Below are positions 27,061 through 35,887 of a stretch of DNA of 64,000 bases, piece after piece. A model generated the notes under the pieces. It worked only from the letters and a program-made list of their open reading frames with translations. It was not told the origin of the DNA and did not search any database. Both the position numbers and the translations under genes were made by a program. This DNA is from JAPPHA01 sp963662815 (GTDB lineage Bacteria > Pseudomonadota > Alphaproteobacteria > Rhodobacterales > Rhodobacteraceae), in assembly GCA_963662815.2 (NCBI GenBank), contig CAXXWA010000020.1:372001-436000 (forward strand). The letters are read 5' to 3'. How positions within the stretch are numbered: position 1 is the first letter of the stretch; each line of letters starts with the position of its first letter.

Positions 27061-28866
27061 ATGCCACGACTCGACACGACCATAGAACGCGTGACGGCGA
27101 GAATCGCCGAACGCAGCCGCGACTCCCGCCAGCAATATCTTGGGCGCATGCGGCGCGCCTCGGAAGAAGGCGTCGCGCCCGCGCATCTTTCCTGCGGCAA
27201 CATCGCACATGCCTTTGCGTCCAGCGCGCCCGGAGACAAGTCCGTCCAGGTCGCGGGGACGGCGGGCAACATCGGCATCATCACCGCCTACAACGACATG
27301 CTCTCGGCGCACAAACCGTACGAACGCTTTCCCGAAACGATTCGCGAGGCAGCGCGGCGCGCGGGAGGCACAGCGCAGGTCGCGGGCGGCGTTCCCGCAA
27401 TGTGCGACGGGGTCACCCAGGGGCGGCCGGGAATGGAATTGTCCCTGTTCTCGCGCGACGTGATCGCGCTCGCCGCCAGCGTCGCCCTGTCGCACAACGT
27501 CTACGACACCACCGTCTATCTCGGAATCTGCGACAAGATCGTCCCCGGACTCCTGATCGCGGCCGCGACCTTCGGGCATCTTCCCGCCGTCTTCATTCCT
27601 GCAGGCCCCATGACCTCTGGCATGCCGAACGACGAAAAGTCGCGCATCCGGCGGGACTTCGCCTCCGGAAAATGCGACCGGGCGACCCTCCTCCGGGCGG
27701 AAATGGCATCCTATCACGGGCCGGGCACCTGCACCTTCTACGGCACAGCCAACTCCAACCAGATGCTCATGGAGTTCATGGGCCTGCACCTGCCGGGGGC
27801 AAGCTTCGTCAACCCGGGCACCGAGTTGCGAAACGCGTTGACCGAAGCGGCTGTCAGGCGGGCCCTCGAAATTTCCGGACGCGGCAACGACTGCACGCCG
27901 GTCTGCGACATTCTCGACGAACGGGCGTTCGTCAACGGCATCGTGGGGCTGCATGCGACCGGCGGTTCGACCAACCTGCTCATCCACCTCGTCGCGGTCG
28001 CCCGGGCCGCGGGGATCGTCCTTGAAATGGAGGACTTTGCCGACGTCTCGGCGGTGACGCCGCTGCTCGCGCGCATCTATCCGAACGGGCTTGCGGACGT
28101 GAACCACTTTCATGCCGCCGGCGGGCTCGCTCTCGTCATCCGCGAGCTCCTGTCGGAAGGGCTGCTGCACCCCGAAACGCGCACCGTTGCCGGAACGGGC
28201 CTTCAGGCCTACACCCGCGAACCCCTGCTCGACGGGGCCGGCGACCTCAGCTGGCGCGACGGCGCAGCGGAGAGTCTCAACCGTGGAATCGTTCGGACTG
28301 GCGACGATCCGTTCATGCGGGCGGGAGGGCTGACGTGCCTCTCCGGCACGCTCGGGAGTGCGGTCATGAAGATCTCGGCGGTTCCGGAGGAGCACCGGTC
28401 GATCACGGCGCCGGCGCGCGTCTTCGACGATCAGGACAGCGTCAGGGAGGCATTCCGCGCGGGCGAACTCGACAAGGACGCGGTCATTGTCGTGCGCTAT
28501 CAGGGTCCGAGGGCGAACGGCATGCCCGAACTGCACGGTCTGACCCCGGTCCTCTCGGCACTGCAGGGCCGCGGCCACCGCGTCGCCCTTCTCACCGACG
28601 GACGGATGTCAGGCGCGTCCGGCCAGGTGCCCGCGGCGATCCATGCGCATCCGGAAGCGCTCGAGAACGGCCCGATCGCCCATATCCGGGACGGCGACAT
28701 GCTCGCCATCGACGGGGACGAAGGACGCATGGACAACGTTACGGAATTCGCCGGCAGGACTCCCGGTCCGCCGCCGGCACGCGAAAACTACGGATGCGGG
28801 CGAGGCCTGTTCGAGGTGTTTCGCGAACGGACGCGCCCGGCCGCCGAAGGAGCGGGATTCCTCTGA
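27061..28866 (+). CDS. edd: phosphogluconate dehydratase
   Basis: First enzyme of the Entner-Doudoroff branch: 6-phosphogluconate to KDPG. 601 residues of the IlvD/Edd family. Fe-S and active-site segments are GGVPAMCDGVTQG, GICDKIVPG, GTCTFYGTANSNQM and HATGGSTNLLIHL. The C-terminal LTDGRMSGASG is also present. The ATG at 27061 (MPRLDTTIERVTARIAERS) is chosen over an upstream start that would overlap the palindromic operator. It is followed after 37 bp by eda. Confidence 0.95.
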   Translation: MPRLDTTIERVTARIAERSRDSRQQYLGRMRRASEEGVAPAHLSCGNIAHAFASSAPGDKSVQVAGTAGNIGIITAYNDMLSAHKPYERFPETIREAARRAGGTAQVAGGVPAMCDGVTQGRPGMELSLFSRDVIALAASVALSHNVYDTTVYLGICDKIVPGLLIAAATFGHLPAVFIPAGPMTSGMPNDEKSRIRRDFASGKCDRATLLRAEMASYHGPGTCTFYGTANSNQMLMEFMGLHLPGASFVNPGTELRNALTEAAVRRALEISGRGNDCTPVCDILDERAFVNGIVGLHATGGSTNLLIHLVAVARAAGIVLEMEDFADVSAVTPLLARIYPNGLADVNHFHAAGGLALVIRELLSEGLLHPETRTVAGTGLQAYTREPLLDGAGDLSWRDGAAESLNRGIVRTGDDPFMRAGGLTCLSGTLGSAVMKISAVPEEHRSITAPARVFDDQDSVREAFRAGELDKDAVIVVRYQGPRANGMPELHGLTPVLSALQGRGHRVALLTDGRMSGASGQVPAAIHAHPEALENGPIAHIRDGDMLAIDGDEGRMDNVTEFAGRTPGPPPARENYGCGRGLFEVFRERTRPAAEGAGFL

Positions 28867-28903
28867 CCCGCGGCCAACCCGGAAACCTCGAGGAAAAGCA
28901 CGT

Positions 28904-29524
28904 ATGAACATTCGCGAAATCTGCAGCCTTTCGCCGGTCATCGCCGTTCTCACGATCCGCGATGCGAGCGCCGCGCGGCCGCTGGCGGAAGCGCTGGTCG
29001 CGGGCGGCGTGCGCGCGCTCGAGGTGACGTTGAGAACCGACGATGCCCTCGCGGCAATCCGCAACATGGCCGAGGTGAGCGGGGCTATCGTCGGCGCCGG
29101 AACGGTCCTCGCCGCGCATGACGTGGCCGCGGCCGTAGAAGCGGGCGCAAGGTTCGCCGTATCGCCGGGATCCTCCGACAGCGTCATCGACGCCTGCGAA
29201 TCGGCGGGGCTTCCGTTCATGCCGGGCGTCGCCACCGCTACCGAAGTCGCGGCCATGATCGAACGCGGACACCGGACCTTGAAGTTCTTCCCGGCGGAGG
29301 CAGCCGGAGGACGCGACCTCCTCGCCGCGTTTCGCGCGCCGTTCCCGCAGGTCGGGTTCTGCCCGACGGGAGGGCTTACGCTCGAGAACACGCCCGACTA
29401 TCTCGCGCTTTCGAATGTCGTCTGCACGGGAGGATCCTGGGTTGCCCCGGACGGACTCGTCGACAACGGGGACTGGGACGGCATTGCCGCTCTCGCGCAG
29501 CGGGCGGCCGGGCTTCGTTCATGA
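28904..29524 (+). CDS. eda: KDPG aldolase (2-keto-3-deoxy-6-phosphogluconate aldolase)
   Basis: It cleaves KDPG to pyruvate and glyceraldehyde-3-phosphate, completing the Entner-Doudoroff pathway. 206 residues, a class I TIM-barrel aldolase. The catalytic base Glu40 is in ALEVTLRT and the Schiff-base Lys127 in RTLKFFPAEAAGG. VGAGTVL and the phosphate-binding CPTGGL are present. ATG at 28904 has GAGGA 9 nt upstream. It forms an operon with edd. Confidence 0.95.
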   Translation: MNIREICSLSPVIAVLTIRDASAARPLAEALVAGGVRALEVTLRTDDALAAIRNMAEVSGAIVGAGTVLAAHDVAAAVEAGARFAVSPGSSDSVIDACESAGLPFMPGVATATEVAAMIERGHRTLKFFPAEAAGGRDLLAAFRAPFPQVGFCPTGGLTLENTPDYLALSNVVCTGGSWVAPDGLVDNGDWDGIAALAQRAAGLRS

Positions 29525-29572
29525 ACGGAAGCCGCTGCCGTCCGGCGGCGCTGGCAGGGCGGAACGCGCGAT

Positions 29573-29606
29573 AGCCGCAGGCCGCGCGCGGCTCCTTGCT
29601 GCGGCT
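29573..29606. terminator. possible bidirectional hairpin between eda and ychF
   Basis: AGCCGCAG and CTGCGGCT form an 8-bp stem with a GC-rich self-complementary interior. It lies between the convergent eda and ychF stops. There is no T-run, so it may not work as an intrinsic terminator. Confidence 0.3.
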
Positions 29607-29635
29607 TCCGATCACGCAACCGTCGTTCCGCGCCT

Positions 29636-30733
29636 TCAAACGTTGAAGAGTACGTTCAGCACGTCGCCGTCGACAACGGCGTAGGACCTGCCCTCTGTCC
29701 GGACGCGGCCCGCGTCACGCGCACCCTGCTCGCCGCCATACTTCACGTAGTCGTCGTACGAAATGACTTCCGCCCGGATGAAACCGCGCCTGAAGTCTCC
29801 GTGAATGAGGCCCGCCGCTTCGACGGCCGGCATCCCCTTGGGAATCGTCCACGCACGCGCGACCTTGGGCCCGGCGGTAAAGAACGTTTCGAGCCCGAGG
29901 AGACCGTACCCTGCGCGAATGAGCCGGGCGAGACCCGAATCCCGAAATCCCTCCGCGGCCAGGAACTCCTGCGCCTCGCCGGGTTCAAGGCGGTTGATCT
30001 CGTCCTCAAGGGCGGCCGACACCGTGACGTGCCCGGCGCCGCGCGCCCCTGCCATGGAGACGACCCTGTCCACATGCTCGTTGCCTCCGGCGATCTCGCC
30101 TTCCGAAACATTGCAGACGTAGAGCACGGGCTTGGCGGTCAGAAGGTTCAATGACTTCCAGTCGCTCTGCTCATCCCCTGCCACCCGTGTTTCGCTCGCC
30201 GGACGCCCGGCCGCGAGAACGTCGGCCGCCCGCTGCATCAGGACATCGAGACGCAGGGCATCCCGGTCGCCTGCCTTGAGGCGCTTTTCGGCGCGCGACC
30301 GGCGCCGCTCGATGCTCTCCAGGTCCGCGAGCATGAGTTCCGTTTCGACCGTTTCGGCATCGCCGACCGGATCAATGCCGCCGCTGACATGCGAAATCGA
30401 GCTGTCCTCGAAGCATCTGAGCACGTGGAGAATTGCGTCCGTCTCGCGGATGTTGGCGAGAAACCTGTTGCCGAGGCCGTCGCCGCACGATGCCCCGTTG
30501 ACGAGGCCGGCTATGTCGACGAAGGTCATGCGCGCGGGAATGCTCCCGCGGGATCCGGCAATGCCCGCAATCCGGCCAAGCCGCGGATCGGGGACCGGAA
30601 CCTCGCCGAAGTTCGGCGTGATCGTGCAGAAGGGAAAGTTGGCGACCTGCGCCGCGCTGGTGGCTGTCAGCGCATTGAAGAGCGTCGATTTCCCGACGTT
30701 CGGCAATCCGACGATGCCAGATCTGAATCCCAC
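29636..30733 (-). CDS. ychF: redox-regulated ATPase YchF (OLA1 family)
   Basis: A P-loop ATPase that binds ribosomes and takes part in stress responses. The G1 motif GLPNVGKSTLFNALT is at the N-terminus. FPFCTITPNFG, FVDIAGLVNGA, GLGNRFLANIRETD and the C-terminal TGS domain (FTAGPKVARAWTIPKG, HGDFRRGFIRAEV) follow. I chose the GTG at 30733 (VGFRSGIVGLPN), matching the MGFK-type start of relatives. An ATG at 30769 would add 12 residues. About 365 residues, full length. Confidence 0.92.
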   Translation of the reverse strand: MGFRSGIVGLPNVGKSTLFNALTATSAAQVANFPFCTITPNFGEVPVPDPRLGRIAGIAGSRGSIPARMTFVDIAGLVNGASCGDGLGNRFLANIRETDAILHVLRCFEDSSISHVSGGIDPVGDAETVETELMLADLESIERRRSRAEKRLKAGDRDALRLDVLMQRAADVLAAGRPASETRVAGDEQSDWKSLNLLTAKPVLYVCNVSEGEIAGGNEHVDRVVSMAGARGAGHVTVSAALEDEINRLEPGEAQEFLAAEGFRDSGLARLIRAGYGLLGLETFFTAGPKVARAWTIPKGMPAVEAAGLIHGDFRRGFIRAEVISYDDYVKYGGEQGARDAGRVRTEGRSYAVVDGDVLNVLFNV

Positions 30734-31387
30734 GTGCGCCGATGCTCCGGTTCCAAGTCCGGCGCGCATCTACGCGACAGTAAGAACTCGGGTCAAGGCA
30801 GGTGGCGCGGAACTGATGACGATCAATGTCCATTCCTTTTTGGCAACATAATTGTGAAGCCTCGATTGTCTGTCAGGACAGCGACCGTTGCTGATTCCCG
30901 GAAAACATCCGGAATCTCAGGATCCCCCCGTTCCACTCTGAAGTGCAACGCCAGTGGTGGTGGTGACCTGCGTCTTTCGGCGCAAGACTGTCACGAATTG
31001 CAATGACGGCGTCGATCACCGGCCTTTTTTTGCGCATCCAAGTTCGTGAATTTGTCACGATGTTCATCTGCCAACCACCTTCGTGCGCGGGATTCTCTTG
31101 CTACGAAGTTCAGGAAGGCATTGGTTCGGCCCTCTGGACCAGATATCTCCTTGAGTTCGGTCCTGTTCAGGTGAATTCTGGGCTTGAAGTCCGCGAATTT
31201 CTCGAATGCGGCCGTTGCTTACGGGATCTGGGAGGCGGCGTCTTGCACACTGCTCTCCAAGTTTACCATCAGGCAATAGCAGTCCAGATTTGATTCTTTG
31301 TTAAATTTGCTTGAGGCGGGTTGATTTCATTGGCAGCTCGAACATCGCTCCTCCCGCAACTGTGGATGTGACGGACTCGATGTTTGG
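30734..31387. other. degenerate region with a decayed reading frame on the minus strand
   Basis: About 650 bp with less GC-rich sequence and no intact gene. On the minus strand between 31290 and 30873 two frames together read like a protein remnant (KFADFKPRIHLNRTELKEIS, then FLNFVARESRARRWLADEH, then PVIDAVIAIRDSLAPKDAGH), with stops and a frameshift between them. I do not recognise the family. Confidence 0.35.
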
Positions 31388-31693
31388 CTAAAGAGCCATC
31401 AGGCGCTCCATCTTCTTCGTGACAGGCGCCTTGTAGAGACCCTTGGAAAAAAAGAAGCCTATCAGATTTGAAAACCTGAAGAGTTCTTGTTCTGCCTTGT
31501 TCTTGGCAATGCGCCGGTCGCCGGAAATCACAATCCATTCGCCGTCGCGGTGCAGGTCAGTTATCCATTCCTTATCGGTGGTGCTCAGACTATAGCGCTT
31601 TCGAACGTGCTCGACACGATGTTCGGGATCGAAGAGAGCCGAAAGGGAAGCTGCCAAGGCAGGCGGAAGGTTTTCGTCAAACAGAACCTTCAA
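31388..31693 (-). CDS. DUF5615 PIN-like toxin-type protein
   Basis: A 101-residue protein beginning MKVLFDENLPPALAASLSAL, the DENLP signature of DUF5615/Mut7-C PIN-like proteins. It continues with HRVEHVRKRYSLSTTDKEW and EWIVISGDRRIAKNKAE, where ISGDRRI supplies the second acidic cluster. Such proteins are thought to be VapC-like ribonuclease toxins. Its ATG overlaps the stop of the upstream DUF433 gene by 4 bp, typical of an antitoxin-toxin pair. Confidence 0.75.
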   Translation of the reverse strand: MKVLFDENLPPALAASLSALFDPEHRVEHVRKRYSLSTTDKEWITDLHRDGEWIVISGDRRIAKNKAEQELFRFSNLIGFFFSKGLYKAPVTKKMERLMAL

Positions 31694-32286
31694 GCCGCAT
31701 GCAACTCCGTCTCATAACGAACTGCATCTCTCACTACGCTCGGAAGGACTTCAAACAGCCTTGCCACGCGACTGACTGAACCCTCTGCAGCAACGGCATC
31801 CGCCAGCGCAATGGTAGGAACGCCGGAGGCGGCCGCGATCGGTTGCCCGAAGGAGCGGGTCGGGTCGATCACGATCGTCTGCTTCCCCTGGAAGGGGTGC
31901 CATCGTACCACAGTGCCTCCTTCAAGATCGAGGTCTCTGAAGTTTCGCTCAATCAACGACTTGAACGCGTACTGACGCCTTTTTAGGTCAAGCAACTCCG
32001 GGTCGCCTGATGCCTTTATGCTCTCTAGGAAGATGGTTTGTCCATCAGTCCTGAACCGTCCCGATGAGAATGGCCGGTCGGATTGAATGCAGTCCCGGGC
32101 GTAGCTCAGGCAATTCCTGATCGCCTTCAGTCCAAGTCCGGCTCTGGCAAACGCCAGCACGAACCGCAATTCAATCAAGTCGCGAAAGCTCAACTCGACT
32201 TGATCTTCAATTCGCGGAATGTCCGTCTGCCAAAGAGCGTCGCTGCGGTATGGCACACCTGCGCGACTGTAGTCGTACCCTTTCAT
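31690..32286 (-). CDS. DUF433-domain antitoxin with helix-turn-helix N-terminus
   Basis: A 198-residue protein. The N-terminal half looks like a MerR-like helical DNA-binding region (LSFRDLIELRFVLAFARAG, LKAIRNCLSYARD). The C-terminal 45 residues (ASGVPTIALADAVAAEGSVS, then VARLFEVLPSVVRDAVRYE) match DUF433. It probably neutralises the PIN-like protein downstream and autoregulates the pair. A 13-bp tandem repeat sits across its start: the upstream copy carries an ATG in the wrong frame, the downstream copy the ATG at 32286 used here. Confidence 0.72.
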   Translation of the reverse strand: MKGYDYSRAGVPYRSDALWQTDIPRIEDQVELSFRDLIELRFVLAFARAGLGLKAIRNCLSYARDCIQSDRPFSSGRFRTDGQTIFLESIKASGDPELLDLKRRQYAFKSLIERNFRDLDLEGGTVVRWHPFQGKQTIVIDPTRSFGQPIAAASGVPTIALADAVAAEGSVSRVARLFEVLPSVVRDAVRYETELHAA

Positions 32287-32299
32287 CGTACCCTTTCAT
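32274..32299. repeat. 13-bp tandem repeat at the DUF433 gene start
   Basis: CGTACCCTTTCAT occurs twice head-to-tail (32274-32286 and 32287-32299). Each copy contains an ATG on the minus strand, and because 13 is not a multiple of 3 only one is in frame. Confidence 0.85.
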
Positions 32300-32710
32300 C
32301 CAGCGATTTACGTTCCGCTTCTTCGCATGGCTGCCCTTCAGCAGAGAAGGACTGCGGCTTCAGGCAGGGTGTACAGCCCTTTGCCCAAGAGCATTTCAAA
32401 GGTAGGTTGCGGGTCGGACATGACAACCACTTAGGACATGACAGCGCGATTCGACAAGTTCCCCGTTGCTGGCACTGATGCGCGGAACCGGTTTTGAGGC
32501 AGAAACCCGGCGGCGACTTCCGGAATAGGTCACGGGCCCCCGCGAGAGAAACGGGATGCGCCCGGCGCCTCGCAGTGCCACGCGGACGAGAGGCACCTGA
32601 CTGCCTATCGCCGCGTGTTCTACGATCAAATTCGCCACGGCGGATTGACGTCGGCGAAACGCTGGCGCAAACGTCCGACAACGAGATCGGGTGGTGGCGG
32701 GAGAGAGGAC
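32300..32710. other. intergenic region between DUF433 gene and trpA
   Basis: About 410 bp between divergently oriented genes. No recognisable coding sequence. The end near 32690-32710 carries the trpA ribosome binding site (GGGAGAGAGGAC). Confidence 0.45.
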
Positions 32711-33519
32711 ATGAAACGCATCGATGCCATGGCCGTCCTGAATTCGCCGCGCTGACCGCGCGCGAGCACGCCGCCTTCGTTTCCTACATCATGGCCGGGG
32801 ATCCTGATCCGGCGACGTCCTTCGAGGTTCTCCGCGGCCTTCCTCGGGCCGGCGTGGACATTATCGAACTCGGCTTTCCGTTCACGGATCCGATGGCGGA
32901 CGGCCCGATCATCCAGCTTGCCGGCCAGCGGGCCCTCAAGGCGGGCATGACCCTACCCGGAACGCTGGACATGGTTGCCAGGTTCCGCGAGATCGACAAC
33001 GAGACGCCGGTCGTGCTGATGGGGTACTTCAATCCCGTTCACAACCACGGCGTAGACCGGTTCCTGAAGGACGCGGCGGCGGCTGGCGTTGACGGGCTGA
33101 TCATCGTCGACCTGCCTCCAGAGGAAGACGACGAACTTTGCCTTCCCGCAATGGCTGCCGGACTCGACTTCATCCGGCTCGCCACTCCGACGACCGACGA
33201 CCGACGATTGCCGAAGGTCATCGAGAACACCTCGGGCTTTATCTACTATGTCTCGATTACCGGAATTACCGGGGCCGCACCCGCGAATGCCGGCGCGATC
33301 GCGGAGGACGTCGCAAGGATTCGTGGCGCGGGAATGCTTCCGGTTTGTGTCGGATTCGGAATCAAGGACGCTGCAACGGCCTCCAACGTCGCCGCAATTG
33401 CTGACGGCGCAGTCGTCGGGTCGGCAATCGTTCAACGCATGGCGAACGGCGAGTCTCCGGCAAACGTGCTCGACTTCGTGCGCACTCTCGCGGACGGCGC
33501 ACACGGCAAGGCGGCATGA
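32711..33519 (+). CDS. trpA: tryptophan synthase alpha chain, frameshifted near its 5' end
   Basis: TrpA cleaves indole-3-glycerol phosphate to indole and glyceraldehyde-3-phosphate in the TrpAB complex. ATG at 32711 (MKRIDA) has a strong GAGAGGAC ribosome binding site and fits TrpA starts. The rest of the protein (FAALTAREHAAFVSYIMAGD onward) is in another frame. Compared with the family, 14 nt sit at 32729-32742 where about 3 are expected. The remainder is intact: catalytic Glu in DIIELGFPFTDPMADG, catalytic Asp in IIVDLPPEE, YYVSITGITGA and VCVGFGIKD. As written the ATG frame stops after 13 codons, so the gene is inactive unless this is a sequence error. Confidence 0.85.
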
Positions 33520-33554
33520 CCGCCCAGTGACGGTTTTACGTTGCGGGAGACGGG

Positions 33555-34739
33555 ATGATGCGAGCCATAACCTGCATCGATGACCTGAGGGAACTGCACC
33601 GGCGCCGGGTGCCGAAAATGTTCTTCGACTACGTGGAGAGCGGATCTTGGACCGAACAGACGTTTCGCGAAAACACCAGCGACTTTGAGCGAATTCGCCT
33701 GCGTCAAAGGGTCGCAGTCGACATATCGAATCGCACGACCGCAACGACGATGCTCGGAAGTGACATCGCCATGCCTGTCGCGCTGGCGCCCATCGGCTTG
33801 TGCGGCATGCAGTCCGCCGACGGAGAGATAAAGGCAGCGCGGGCGGCGGAGCGATTCGGCATTCCGTTCACCCTGTCGACGATGTCGATCTGCTCGATCG
33901 AGGACGTCGCGGAGAACACCAGCAAACCATTCTGGTTCCAGTTGTACGTGATGCGCGACAAGGACTTCATCGGCAGACTCATCGACAGGGCGCGGGACGC
34001 CGGGTGCTCGGCGCTGGTTCTAACCCTTGATCTCCAGATCATGGGCCAGCGTCACCATGACATTCGCAACGGCCTCACGGCGCCGCCGAGGCCAACGCTC
34101 GCAAATCTGGCGAACTTTGCGGCCCGGCCACGCTGGGTGCTTGGCATGCTGACAACAAAGCGGCGCGGGTTTCGCAACGTCATCGGTCATGCCAAGGGTG
34201 CCCATAGTCTCGCCTCTCTTGCGGAATGGTCCGCCGATCAGCTTGAGAGAACCCTTACCTGGAGTGACATCGACTGGATTCGCAAGCGCTGGGGCGGACC
34301 GCTGGTCATCAAGGGCATACTCGATCATGAAGACGCTCGCATGGCCGTGAAGGCCGGAGCGGATGCGATCGTCGTGTCGAACCACGGCGGGCGGCAACTC
34401 GACGGCGCCCTCTCGTCGATCCGGGTCCTGCAGGAGGTCGTCGATGCCGTCGGCGACCGGCTGGAAGTCTACCTCGACAGCGGCATCCGGTCGGGGCAGG
34501 ATGTCCTCAAGGCCTGCGCGATAGGCGCAAAGGGAACGATGATCGGACGTTCCTATGTCTACGGGCTCGGCGCCATGGGCGAGGCGGGCGTCGCCAAGGC
34601 GATCGAGATCATTCACCGCGAACTCGACACCACAATGGCGCTATGCGGCGTAAGGGACGTCAAGGATCTCGGACGCGACGTACTGCTGGTTCCCGAAGAC
34701 TTTTCCGGGCGATGGCAGGAGGGTGGCGAAGCCGCCTGA
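33555..34739 (+). CDS. lldD: FMN-dependent L-lactate dehydrogenase / alpha-hydroxy acid dehydrogenase
   Basis: It oxidises L-lactate to pyruvate at the membrane and feeds electrons to the respiratory chain. 394 residues. PKMFFDYVESGSWTEQT, LAPIGLCGMQ, FQLYVMRDKD, LVLTLDLQIMGQRHHD, the FMN-binding LVIKGILDHEDA and the catalytic His and Arg in SNHGGRQLDGALSS are all present. The length and QRHHDIRNG loop fit LldD. It lies 35 bp after trpA on the same strand. GGAG is 5 nt before ATG 33555. Confidence 0.92.
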   Translation: MMRAITCIDDLRELHRRRVPKMFFDYVESGSWTEQTFRENTSDFERIRLRQRVAVDISNRTTATTMLGSDIAMPVALAPIGLCGMQSADGEIKAARAAERFGIPFTLSTMSICSIEDVAENTSKPFWFQLYVMRDKDFIGRLIDRARDAGCSALVLTLDLQIMGQRHHDIRNGLTAPPRPTLANLANFAARPRWVLGMLTTKRRGFRNVIGHAKGAHSLASLAEWSADQLERTLTWSDIDWIRKRWGGPLVIKGILDHEDARMAVKAGADAIVVSNHGGRQLDGALSSIRVLQEVVDAVGDRLEVYLDSGIRSGQDVLKACAIGAKGTMIGRSYVYGLGAMGEAGVAKAIEIIHRELDTTMALCGVRDVKDLGRDVLLVPEDFSGRWQEGGEAA

Positions 34740-35065
34740 CCGTCGCGGCCGCCTGCTGCTCGCCGCGAGCGAAAACCGGTCCCGCGCAGGGCAATCGCGC
34801 GATTCCGCCATGGCGCACTTCAGTTCAACTTCCAATTCATGCTGGCCAAACTTGAATGCTCCCTCGTCGAGGGCGACTCCTCCGCCCCCGGGTGACAAGA
34901 GAGCTCTGTCATTCCTTGACGAATTCCAAATTCCAGCGCGAGCGCTTGGCAAGGCGACCGCCGAGTACTGCATGGCTTTCGTTTGTACACGTGAGGGCTT
35001 CACTCGCTGACGTATCGGGAACTCCAAGACTCAGGAGATCTTTGGCGGATTTCGGTAGGAAGGCC
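34740..35065. other. intergenic region after lldD
   Basis: About 325 bp. Short open frames exist on both strands but none resembles a known protein. No clear terminator with a T-run was seen. Confidence 0.4.
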
Positions 35066-35338
35066 TCATTGCGTTGATTTCATGTAGCTGCGCAGAACCG
35101 CTTTGATGCGCGTTTGGTAGCCACGCCCCTGTGATCTGAAGAAGTCCAAGAAATCGTTGTCGATCCGCATCTATATCGCCGTCTTGCGAGGGGGCATGAA
35201 CAGTCTGGCTCGGGACCAGTCGAACTCGCTTTCGTCGGGATCCCTTTCAGGCTCGATTCCAGCGTCCTCCTCGCGTTGAAGTCGTTCCCAATCTGTTTTT
35301 TCTTCGCTCTTCCCAAGAATCGTCTCTTCCAGAGACAT
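35066..35338 (-). pseudogene. brnA: BrnA-family antitoxin with an internal amber stop
   Basis: ATG at 35338 reads MSLEETILGKSEEKTDWERL, then DESEFDWSRARLFMPPRKTA, then a TAG at 35171. It continues in the same frame MRIDNDFLDFFRSQGRGYQT and RIKAVLRSYM to the TGA at 35066. The second part is the ribbon-helix-helix DNA-binding end of BrnA (LDFFRSQGRGYQTRI-AVLRSY). An ATG directly follows the amber codon, so re-initiation is conceivable. It sits directly downstream of a decayed brnT. Confidence 0.7.
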
Positions 35339-35605
35339 GCTTGTGATATTCGTTTCGTTCATCTCTACTTGCCCTCCCTGCAGTGATGATTCTCTTGCAA
35401 CCATTCCTGATTGTGTAACCGCGAAAAACTCTTTCCCATCCACGACGCCTATCGCCTTCAATCTAAATTCGGCGCGGCGGCTGGATGGCATCTCGACGAC
35501 TGGGCCGTCCAAAATTCGAACCGCTTTCCGAAAATCAATTCCGTGCCTTTCGCGGACAGACTTGCGCGTCGTTTCAGCCCAAGCGAAAGTCTCGTTTCAG
35601 CCATG
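35339..35605 (-). pseudogene. brnT: BrnT-family ribonuclease toxin with two frameshifts
   Basis: Reading across frames on the minus strand gives ETFAW then TRKSVRERHGIDF, then ILDGPVVEMPSSRRAEFRLK, AIGVVDGKEFFAV, and in a second frame YTIRNGCKRIITAGRASRDE and RNEYHKH. This is the full BrnT fold (HGIDF, then R-KAIGVVDG, then RIISARRAS-ERE-Y). One frameshift lies near 35595, at the start, and one near 35395 (GTTAC where GTTTAC is expected). With brnA it formed a type II toxin-antitoxin operon. Confidence 0.65.
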
Positions 35606-35887
35606 TTTTCCTCCTCAGGCCATTGGTCTTTCAGATTCATCTAGTCCTCCCAAGACACTTGCCACTTGCTTGACTGCAAGTGTCTATACAACTGTATTGA
35701 CAATTCCGCCTGCAAAGCGGTTTTGGGAATCATGTCAGGGCGTTATTCGCGGCAACCCGGAACTGTGTCTCCCGCATGTCCTGAACGTTTTGGACGGAAT
35801 AGATTCCGAGGCCCTCATGATTTCCGTAAAACACCCTGTTGCCATGTCGAACGGCTCTGTCTGCACGTCGCAAAACCATACACCGAG
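35606..35887. other. spacer between the BrnTA remnant and the RelA/SpoT remnant
   Basis: About 280 bp, relatively AT-rich, without a recognisable gene. It probably contains the brnTA promoter and 3' debris of the RelA/SpoT-domain gene. Confidence 0.35.
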
